Origin: CAIVAT01 sp037128705 | GTDB lineage: Bacteria; Bacteroidota; Bacteroidia; Bacteroidales; FEN-979 | Direction: 5' to 3' | DNA length: 14,172 bases | Assembly: GCA_037128705.1 (NCBI GenBank) | Contig: JBAXVX010000053.1 | Coordinates: 1 to 14,172, forward strand | In this document: positions 6,228 through 13,033 of the stretch, piece by piece | Layout: each line of letters begins with the position of its first letter | How positions within the stretch are numbered: the stretch's first letter is position 1 | Made by a program: the position numbers and the translations under genes | Notes under the pieces: generated by a model | Told to the model about the DNA's origin: nothing | The model's database searches: none | The model's input: only the letters and a program-made list of their open reading frames with translations

Positions 6228-8429
6228 TCACAAAGATATGGATTTTCGGGGCAGAAGGAAAGGGATCATCGCACTGAATAGATTCAGAAACGCCAAAAAA
6301 ACTCCGGTCCAAAGAATACCAAGATAAGGGAATAAAATCATCGTGACAACGAAGGCCCCGATTCCTGAACCAAACAGGTCGGCTGAATAGTTGCGGGAGG
6401 CTGTGATACAAGGGGAGGTTTTCACCAACGCTGCAACCAGCCTGTATTCCAGACCAACCATAAAAGCAGCAAAAAAGGCGAATGCAAAAAGTATCCCCTG
6501 AACGATGATTGCATTGATTTCACGCGCTCCCAACCATAACAAAAGGATGGACAGCACAATGGAACAGGCAGCCAGGCCAGCCTGGAGGAAGAATAATGAA
6601 CCGGATGGCCTTGTTTGCAATATTTTTATTTTAACCCCGGCACCCAGTGCCAAACCACCCATAAAAACCATGATGATCAATCCGATCACCTGAAAAACAA
6701 ATCCATACAGGACCTGCAGTCCGAAGATGAGGATAATTTCGGATGAGGCCAGTGTAAAACCACCGGTGAAAAGACTGAGACTCCTTGCATTCAGCGTTGC
6801 CAGCGCCAGTAGCAGGAGGAGACTTCCTATGCCGAGGATAACCATCGGATGGACAGAAAAATAGCCCAGCCACCATAAATTCTGGTACAAGGTGGCCACA
6901 GGATGAAAATCGCGGTTGATGAACCTTTTGGAAGTATGGTCCGGGGAAGCCAGAACCCTGCCAACACGGGGCGGTAAGGGGTGGGTGGATTCTGCCATGG
7001 TGTTAACAATCCTGGCCGTTACATAGGATGACCGTTCGCGAAGCTGGCTGGCATCCAGGTAATATTGATTGACGTACACGGTCGGAATTCCCCGTTCGCG
7101 GACCAATGCCGGAATATCGATGTTCAAAGGCGAACCGGATGCCAGAAAATAGTTCCGTTCAAGGGGAACCACCATCACATCATCAAAGATTTGATTTAAG
7201 GTATGATAAAGTACTGCGTTCAGTTGCGATGCCTCCTTCCCGACATAGTCACTGCCGGTTGGCAGGCTGTATGACACGACACCGCCGGGTTTTAATATCC
7301 TGTCAATATCGACCAGAAAATCCAGGGTATAATACCGGTTAAGCTGCAGTGTGGAAGGTGCGGGCAGATTTACAAGAACCACATCGTACATTTGTGTTGT
7401 TGAACGGATAAATTTCCGCGCATCCATTTCATGCACCCTGACTGAAGGATATCTTAGCTGTCCTGTAAATTTTGAGGCTATCCTGATCAGCGAGGGGTTC
7501 ATTTCTACATAATCAACGCGTTCGGGTTTGTATTTCATAATTTCATCAAGCGTTCCCGAATATCCGCCCGATATCAGCAGCACATGACCGGGCTTTTCCC
7601 GCTGAACCATGGCCGGGTGAACATTTTCCTCATTGCCGATCTCATTTCCGGAGGAGAACAGAAGCAACCCGTTTTCATAAAAATTCAACTGGGTTTGATT
7701 TTTTGTCACCACAACCTGGCCATAGGGCGTTCCCATATTCGAGATGACCTGCTGTCCATTGAACAGGTTTCTTTCAGAAAAGGCAGGAAGATCAAGATAA
7801 AGCAACGCTCCAAGCAGGAATAATGAGGATACGGTCACAAGGTAAAAATGATTCCTTCGAATCATCATGTATGCAAAAAACAACAGTGCGATAAAATAGG
7901 CGGCTGATAACAGGAGGAGGCTCAGATACGAATCGAACACCCATAGAAAAACAAGATTTACCAGGGCACCTGATGCCATACTTCCTGCCGACTCCCACGC
8001 ATAGGCTCCGGCCAGCGCATTTCCGGGCGATATTGCGCTCAGGAATGAAAAAAGAAATCCATTCAGCAGGCAGAAAGGCAGTTGTACTGCAGTCGCCATC
8101 AGGATGACCATCCACAGGCCTGCCATACTTCCTGTGGGAATCATCAGGACTTTGAGCCAGCCGAGGCCAATGATCAGCAAGGATGGAAGAATTCCGTTCA
8201 GCAGCAGGAGTACTGCGGCGAACACAACGTTCCTGCCGGGATCCCTGATGAAACGGGCCAGGTAAGCGCCGGCACCTGTAAGCATCAGCCACAATGAAAA
8301 GACAATGCCGAAAACCAGCTCATTGCCATTGAAAACGATGAGAAACTCCCTCAAAAGGTAAATCTGGGCCCCGATAGATAAAAAACCCAGGCCAAACAGC
8401 ATTAACCTGATTGCATTTTTTGCCTGCAT
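6228..8429 (-). CDS. Polytopic membrane protein with a degenerate spermidine-synthase-like domain
   Basis: The 733 residues form three parts: about seven membrane segments (residues 8-211), a soluble Rossmann-type spermidine synthase-like domain (about 213-515), and about seven more segments (525-727). The two membrane halves resemble each other (21-60 with 561-600, and 145-190 with 680-720), typical of fused transporter-like spermidine synthases. In the soluble part the SAM-loop GGGDGG of aminopropyltransferases is SGGYSG (287-292), Glu309 and Asp336 are kept, but the active-site D-x-x-D-P is N354-L-P-A357-P and the DE-x-x-YH segment is degraded. Ordinary spermidine synthesis is therefore unlikely; it may bind a different SAM-like ligand or be a sensor. 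Basic loops at 59-67, 190-193, 599-608 and 662-679 assign the cytoplasmic side and place the soluble domain outside. It starts an operon with the radical SAM gene and faces the MEMO-AMMECR1 gene across 42 bases. Confidence 0.8.
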   Translation of the reverse strand: MQAKNAIRLMLFGLGFLSIGAQIYLLREFLIVFNGNELVFGIVFSLWLMLTGAGAYLARFIRDPGRNVVFAAVLLLLNGILPSLLIIGLGWLKVLMIPTGSMAGLWMVILMATAVQLPFCLLNGFLFSFLSAISPGNALAGAYAWESAGSMASGALVNLVFLWVFDSYLSLLLLSAAYFIALLFFAYMMIRRNHFYLVTVSSLFLLGALLYLDLPAFSERNLFNGQQVISNMGTPYGQVVVTKNQTQLNFYENGLLLFSSGNEIGNEENVHPAMVQREKPGHVLLISGGYSGTLDEIMKYKPERVDYVEMNPSLIRIASKFTGQLRYPSVRVHEMDARKFIRSTTQMYDVVLVNLPAPSTLQLNRYYTLDFLVDIDRILKPGGVVSYSLPTGSDYVGKEASQLNAVLYHTLNQIFDDVMVVPLERNYFLASGSPLNIDIPALVRERGIPTVYVNQYYLDASQLRERSSYVTARIVNTMAESTHPLPPRVGRVLASPDHTSKRFINRDFHPVATLYQNLWWLGYFSVHPMVILGIGSLLLLLALATLNARSLSLFTGGFTLASSEIILIFGLQVLYGFVFQVIGLIIMVFMGGLALGAGVKIKILQTRPSGSLFFLQAGLAACSIVLSILLLWLGAREINAIIVQGILFAFAFFAAFMVGLEYRLVAALVKTSPCITASRNYSADLFGSGIGAFVVTMILFPYLGILWTGVFLAFLNLFSAMIPFLLPRKSISL
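6231..6238 (-). promoter_or_regulatory. Possible internal -7 element before the radical SAM gene
   Basis: TATCTTTG on the minus strand matches TAnnTTTG and lies just upstream of the stop codon of the membrane protein gene, about 42 bases before the radical SAM ATG. No convincing -33 TTG is present, so this is a weak secondary promoter candidate at most. Confidence 0.2.
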
Positions 8430-8441
8430 GTTGTACCTTTA
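8411..8441 (+). promoter_or_regulatory. Predicted promoter of the MEMO-AMMECR1 fusion gene
   Basis: TTG (8411-8413), a 20-base spacer, then TACCTTTA (8434-8441), which differs from TAnnTTTG only at the last base. Transcription would start near 8448, leaving a leader of about 24 bases. The -33 element lies inside the first codons of the divergent membrane protein gene. Confidence 0.35.
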
Positions 8442-8455
8442 CCATGAAATCAGGT

Positions 8456-8488
8456 CAAAGTTAATGAAACAATGCGCATCATTCTCAA
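8456..8488 (-). promoter_or_regulatory. Predicted promoter of the membrane protein-radical SAM operon
   Basis: On the minus strand TAACTTTG (8463 to 8456) matches TAnnTTTG and TTG lies 22 bases upstream (8488 to 8486), inside the start of the fusion gene. Predicted start near 8449 almost coincides with that of the divergent promoter, so the two promoters overlap back to back and could compete or be switched by one bound regulator. Confidence 0.4.
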
Positions 8489-10034
8489 GAGTCTAATCCT
8501 TATGGGACTAATTATGAACTTCGGCCAGGGATGTTCAGGCCAGGACAACCCCGGTCATGCGGACCGTAAACCAGCAGCCGCAGGTCGCTTCTACCCGGGA
8601 ACCGCCGCGGAACTCAGATCGACGCTTGCTGATCTTTTTTCCAGGGCAAAACCGCGGGTTGTGAACCATGTTATCGGAATCGTATGCCCGCATGCCGGGT
8701 ATGTCTTTTCAGGCCAGGTGGCGGCCAGTGGTTACAACCAGGTGGATCCCAATGCCGGGTTTGACAATATTTTTGTCATCGCCTCAAGCCATCAGGTCTC
8801 CTTCAATGGTGCTTCCATTTACAATAAAGGTGATTATCTGACCCCTCTTGGAAAAGTGAAGGTCAACATTGACCTGGCAAATAAACTGATCAAAGAAAAC
8901 CCGGTATTCTGTTTCAACCCCGAAGCCGACCATACCGAGCACAGCCTGGAGGTTCAAATCCCGTTTCTGCAATATCATTTGAAAAAAGAATTTACCATTG
9001 TCCCCATCGTACTGGGCACCCAATCTGCCGAAACCTGTAAAAAAATTGCCGGTGCACTGAAGCCCTGGTTCAATGAACGAAATCTTTTTGTGTTCAGTAC
9101 CGATTTTTCACACTATCCCTCCTATGATGATGCCTACTCAACCGACAAAGCCACCTGCGATGCGATTGTCGCAGGATCGCCTGGCGGTCTGATGAAAGTA
9201 TTGGATGAATACCAGGGAAAACCGATACCAAACCTTTCCACGAATCTCTGCGGGTGGACCTCCATCCTGACCATGCTTTACATGACTGCAGGGAATCACG
9301 ACCTGAAAATCTCCCCAGTGCAATATATGAACTCCGGAGATTCGGGGTTTGGCGATAAAAACCAGGTTGTTGGATACTGGTCGCTTGTTGTTGCCAAAAC
9401 GCAAACAGGAGCGGGAATTATGGCCGACTCCGCAAAACCTGCAGGTAAGATCAACCCGGCCGGTTTTGATTTTACCCGGGAGGACAAGATCACCCTGCTC
9501 CGTCTTGCCAGGAATACCATTCGGACCTTTCTCACCGAAGGACGCATCCCCGACGACAACGGGGCAGCATACGGCGAAAACCTGCAAATGAAAGCCGGCG
9601 CTTTCGTGACCCTGAAAAAGGATGGTGAACTGAGGGGATGCATTGGCAGGTTCACCTCCGACATGCCGCTGTATAAGCTGATCAGGCAGATGGCTGTTGC
9701 CTCGTCAACTGAAGATACCCGGTTCGATCCTGTAAATGCGCGGGAGTTCCCCCGGATCGATATTGAAATATCGGTCCTGTCACCGCTCAAAAAGGTTCAA
9801 TCTCCTGATGAGATCATCCTGGGCAAACATGGCATTTATATCAGGAAGGGACATTACTCCGGCACTTTTTTACCCCAGGTGGCCACGGAAACCGGATGGA
9901 GCAAAGATGAATTCCTGGGTCATTGTGCCAGGGACAAGGCAGGAATCGGCTGGGATGGCTGGAAAGAGGCCGACCTTTTCACCTATGAAGCCTGTGTTTT
10001 TTCGGAAAAGGAATTTAATGTCCGCAGAGATTGA
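8472..10034 (+). CDS. Fused AmmeMemoRadiSam proteins B and A (MEMO1-like plus AMMECR1), exported
   Basis: This 520-residue protein joins two usually separate components. Residues 34-310 are a MEMO1-like domain related to class III extradiol dioxygenases. The metal-site residues known from human MEMO1 are all present: His74 in PHAGY, His107 in ASSHQ, the ADHTEHSLE segment, Asp211 and His214 in STDFSHY, and Cys260 in NLCGW. Residues 332-512 are an AMMECR1 domain with the invariant LRGCIG (387-392, Cys390) and the TRFDPV segment (416-421). The two are linked by about 20 polar residues. Residues 3-20 are a hydrophobic signal ending FGQG-C21, which resembles a lipobox except for Gly at -3, so lipoprotein anchoring is plausible but not certain. 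The gene is divergent from the membrane protein and radical SAM genes, completing the system. Its 3' end overlaps the convergent AddB-like gene by 20 bases. The biochemical role is unknown. Confidence 0.88.
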   Translation: MRIILKSLILMGLIMNFGQGCSGQDNPGHADRKPAAAGRFYPGTAAELRSTLADLFSRAKPRVVNHVIGIVCPHAGYVFSGQVAASGYNQVDPNAGFDNIFVIASSHQVSFNGASIYNKGDYLTPLGKVKVNIDLANKLIKENPVFCFNPEADHTEHSLEVQIPFLQYHLKKEFTIVPIVLGTQSAETCKKIAGALKPWFNERNLFVFSTDFSHYPSYDDAYSTDKATCDAIVAGSPGGLMKVLDEYQGKPIPNLSTNLCGWTSILTMLYMTAGNHDLKISPVQYMNSGDSGFGDKNQVVGYWSLVVAKTQTGAGIMADSAKPAGKINPAGFDFTREDKITLLRLARNTIRTFLTEGRIPDDNGAAYGENLQMKAGAFVTLKKDGELRGCIGRFTSDMPLYKLIRQMAVASSTEDTRFDPVNAREFPRIDIEISVLSPLKKVQSPDEIILGKHGIYIRKGHYSGTFLPQVATETGWSKDEFLGHCARDKAGIGWDGWKEADLFTYEACVFSEKEFNVRRD

Positions 10035-12957
10035 TGTAGGGACAGCGTTCGCAGATCTTTATATCCCTGGTTTGATCAAAGGGCTTGGATGCGTCGTAAA
10101 TATCCTGCAAAATATGCAGCACCACCTCTTCAAAGTGAATGATGGCGGGTTTATCCAGCACAGCCGACGTTTTCCCTGGCTCTTCGGATGGTACAGATAC
10201 CGGGGTGAACCCTGAATTGATCGTTTTAAGTGAAATGATGCCGGCTGTTGAACTGACCTGGCTACGGAATCTGCTGCTTAAAAGCAACCCGTAAAAAAGA
10301 AGCTGAAACCCGATGTTAAGGTCGGGGTTATTCATCAAATCATCCCATTCCTTCACCTTCACCTGCTTTGGCTGGGTGATCCCGGTTTTATAGTCGATGA
10401 TTTTCCAGCAGCCATCCACCTTATCAACGCGGTCGATCAGCCCTTTCAGTTTAATGGTTAAATCACCAGTGCCGTAACTGAAACTTACCTGGGTTTCGAT
10501 GTATTGTTCGAGAAAGGCAACCGAAAATCCTGTTCCGGCCTGATTCCCTTTCCCAATGGAGGTTATCTCAAATTGCAGAAAACGTTTCACCATCAATTTT
10601 GCCACATTCACCAGCAGAAGGTTTTTGCCATAGGCGATATCAGAACCCTTGAATTTCTTCCCAAAGGCCTTGTCAACCGCAGTGTCAGAAAGCTCTTTCA
10701 TTCCGGTGAGCGCGGCCTTGGTCACCGGCTGGTCAATGAATGGTTTATAAAGGCTGCAAAGGGCTTCATGCACGGCGCTGCCCAGTACAGCCGGGTCGAT
10801 GGTATCATCAACATCCTCCGGTTCCCTGATCCCGGCAATTTCGCTCAAATAAAATTTCAAAGGACAGTTGCGGTAGGCGTTCAATGAGGTTGCAGAGAAT
10901 CCCTTCACCGCTTTCGCTGCCAGCATGGCCATCACCTCTTCCGTTTTCTGAATTTCCATAACGGGAGGTGCAGCCCCCTTTGCAGGCGGTGAGTTCAGGA
11001 TCAGCTCCCTTATGCTGATGCGCGGGTTATACAAAGGAAGCTCCTGTGCAATCTGCCTCAGGAAACGGCTTCGGTCCCCTCCGCCCAGCTGGTCCGGTTC
11101 AGTGCTGTAAAGGATATGAATATGTTTTGACCGCTGGATGAGACGGTAGAAATGATAGGCATAAACCGAATCCTTATGACGATAGGTAGGTAATTCAAAA
11201 CTTCTCTTGATGTCAAATGGGATGAATGAAGTATTGATCTTGCCTTTTGGCAGAAGGTCCTCATTGCATGACAGGATAATGAGATTCTCGAAATCGAGCG
11301 TCCGCGTTTCGAGCATGCCCATCAATTGAACCCCCTTGAGCGGTTCCCCGTAAAAAGGAAGCGAGGTGGCTGCAATCACCTGTTCATAAAGCTGGTAAAA
11401 GGCCGGAATTTTTATTTCAGATGAAAACTCCGTTAACAGGTTGTTGAGCTGGTATATGATCTTGGTAAAGGCAAAGAGGTACTCCATGTCCATCCGGCCG
11501 AGTGAAGTGAATCCGGGCTCGTGACCGATGCGTAAATCGGTCGTATCAGGCTTTGCAGCGGAATCGCCTGCAGCCAGTTTTATCACGCTTTCCCTCAGAT
11601 TCCCGATCATGGCTTTGAAACACGCCAGGGCATCTGCAGGGCCGTTCCAGGGTGCCAATATGGAATCCAGAAAGTTTATCAGTCCCCCGAACAAACCTGA
11701 CCGCTCCGGTGCCAGGTCATTCAACCCAAGAAAAATTTTATTCCCAAGACGGATCTTATCAATGGTTTCATCAAATGCGAACAGGTTTCCCTCCATCAAA
11801 CCTGCCGCCATCATATGAATATAGGGATGTTGCAGCAATTTCAGTACATCCTTGTAATAGTATTTTCCCTTGCCTTTGGATGCCAGGTAGGTAAAGCGGG
11901 CCGTATTCAGATGAAGATGAAACACGGTTTCAAAAAGGCCAGCCAGGGGTGTTTGTTTGAGCGGCAGACCTGCCGTAATATTCAGGGCATCCACCTCACC
12001 GGGGATTGAGTTAAGCAAAGGGATCAGCAATCCTTCGTCAAGCAGAACTACCGCTGTTCGTTCATTGGCCAGTCCCTTCATGGCAATCTCCCTCAGGAGG
12101 TTTCCACAATACTTTACCTGGCCCAGCGGGTCGGGGGAGCCGATGATATCAATGCTCTTTTCAGATGTGGCAAAATCGTCGGAAATCCATTCCGAGTCCC
12201 TGACCGGCCATTTACGGAGCCAGTCGCGCAGGAAATCACCGGCTTCCTGCTGCCTGTTATCAAGATAGTAATGATCAGCATCCCAAAGCAAGGTCGCCAG
12301 GCCATGCTTATGCAAGGTTCCGATGATGTGCTCTTCGGCCCTGGTCAGGGCATTGAATCCTGCAAACACGATGTGGCGCCAGGGCAGTTTATCCTTAACC
12401 TCTTCAATAATCGTTGCTGCGTGGCGGAAACTGAGTCCCTGGTAAGACTGGTTTTTAGCCAGCAACCGCCGGGTAAGCTGGTCGTAATAAAGGTACAATG
12501 ACTGGTAAAAGTGAAGATACTTTGTTTCAAATTCCGTAAGCGGCTGATTGTCGAGGTTCCACAGGCTTATCGCCCGGGCTTCCGTCAGTGATGTAAAGAG
12601 TTCCCTGGCATCAGCCATGTAGCGGTCAATCTCATTGAAATCGCTCAGCAACTGAGGCGCCCATCGCAAGAACTCCTCGAAGGATTGTGCATTCTTCTGC
12701 TCAATTTCCCTGTGAATTTCAAAAAGTTCAAAAAGGAGATGCAATGTCTCAACCTCCTGCAATCCTCCTATCTCTGTGATGAAGTCCTCGATCGAAAAAA
12801 TGGTTGGCGCCCAGGTGACCTTCCCTATCTCTTCGGCAAGGTATTTCCGCAGGAACAATCCTCCGCGGCGGTTCGGCAAAACGATACACAGGTCAAAAAG
12901 ATTATCTTTGTACTCTTTTATCAGGTGTTGTGCTACCTGCTTAAGAAATGGAAGCAT
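10015..12957 (-). CDS. AddB-like PD-(D/E)XK nuclease with C-terminal iron-sulfur cysteines
   Basis: This large protein (980 aa from the preferred start) resembles the AddB-type subunit of RecBCD/AddAB-like recombination nucleases, which process double-strand breaks with an AddA helicase. The N-terminal part is an inactivated helicase fold: where AddB carries a Walker A there is LPNRRGGLFLRKYL. A helicase-core-like stretch, ENLIILSCNEDLLPKG, lies near the middle. The C-terminal nuclease has H730, D842 in GLIDRVD, and D855/K857 in IIDYKTG, enclosed by Cys698 and Cys969-x2-Cys972-x5-Cys978, the AddB pattern for a 4Fe-4S clasp. The frame can be extended to an ATG at 13014, but relatives I recall begin with MxPFLxQ, matching the ATG at 12957, and the extension runs into a heptamer repeat. 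No addA partner is in the window. Its stop overlaps the end of the convergent MEMO-AMMECR1 gene by 20 bases. Confidence 0.83.
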   Translation of the reverse strand: MLPFLKQVAQHLIKEYKDNLFDLCIVLPNRRGGLFLRKYLAEEIGKVTWAPTIFSIEDFITEIGGLQEVETLHLLFELFEIHREIEQKNAQSFEEFLRWAPQLLSDFNEIDRYMADARELFTSLTEARAISLWNLDNQPLTEFETKYLHFYQSLYLYYDQLTRRLLAKNQSYQGLSFRHAATIIEEVKDKLPWRHIVFAGFNALTRAEEHIIGTLHKHGLATLLWDADHYYLDNRQQEAGDFLRDWLRKWPVRDSEWISDDFATSEKSIDIIGSPDPLGQVKYCGNLLREIAMKGLANERTAVVLLDEGLLIPLLNSIPGEVDALNITAGLPLKQTPLAGLFETVFHLHLNTARFTYLASKGKGKYYYKDVLKLLQHPYIHMMAAGLMEGNLFAFDETIDKIRLGNKIFLGLNDLAPERSGLFGGLINFLDSILAPWNGPADALACFKAMIGNLRESVIKLAAGDSAAKPDTTDLRIGHEPGFTSLGRMDMEYLFAFTKIIYQLNNLLTEFSSEIKIPAFYQLYEQVIAATSLPFYGEPLKGVQLMGMLETRTLDFENLIILSCNEDLLPKGKINTSFIPFDIKRSFELPTYRHKDSVYAYHFYRLIQRSKHIHILYSTEPDQLGGGDRSRFLRQIAQELPLYNPRISIRELILNSPPAKGAAPPVMEIQKTEEVMAMLAAKAVKGFSATSLNAYRNCPLKFYLSEIAGIREPEDVDDTIDPAVLGSAVHEALCSLYKPFIDQPVTKAALTGMKELSDTAVDKAFGKKFKGSDIAYGKNLLLVNVAKLMVKRFLQFEITSIGKGNQAGTGFSVAFLEQYIETQVSFSYGTGDLTIKLKGLIDRVDKVDGCWKIIDYKTGITQPKQVKVKEWDDLMNNPDLNIGFQLLFYGLLLSSRFRSQVSSTAGIISLKTINSGFTPVSVPSEEPGKTSAVLDKPAIIHFEEVVLHILQDIYDASKPFDQTRDIKICERCPYINLCGH

Positions 12958-12978
12958 ATCCAGGTTTAAATGCTTTGG

Positions 12979-12986
12979 TAAAAGTA
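12979..12986 (-). promoter_or_regulatory. Possible -7 element for the AddB-like gene
   Basis: TACTTTTA on the minus strand matches seven of the eight positions counted in TAnnTTTG. It would start transcription near 12972, about 15 bases before the ATG at 12957 and downstream of the alternative ATG at 13014. It therefore favours the shorter protein. No -33 TTG at normal spacing was found. Confidence 0.25.
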
Positions 12987-13009
12987 GAAAATATTGCAAT
13001 CCATCACGC

Positions 13010-13030
13010 GTCATTCATCATTCGTCATTT
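13010..13030. repeat. Three imperfect heptamer repeats upstream of the flavin oxidoreductase
   Basis: GTCATTC, ATCATTC and GTCATTT follow one another at 13010-13030, just before the ATG at 13034 and inside the divergent gap. They are degenerate copies of the perfect ATTCGTC array found on the other side of the same gene (14118 onward). Confidence 0.6.
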
Positions 13031-13033
13031 GTT

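Noticed and set aside
7106..8297. Several open frames on both strands within the 733-aa membrane protein gene
   Set aside because: They lack family motifs and sit opposite or out of frame with a long gene whose product is clearly recognisable.
12776..13033. Upstream in-frame extension of the Old Yellow Enzyme gene
   Set aside because: The 86 extra residues lie antisense to the AddB-like coding region and across the heptamer repeat, and they do not resemble the family, which begins at 13034.
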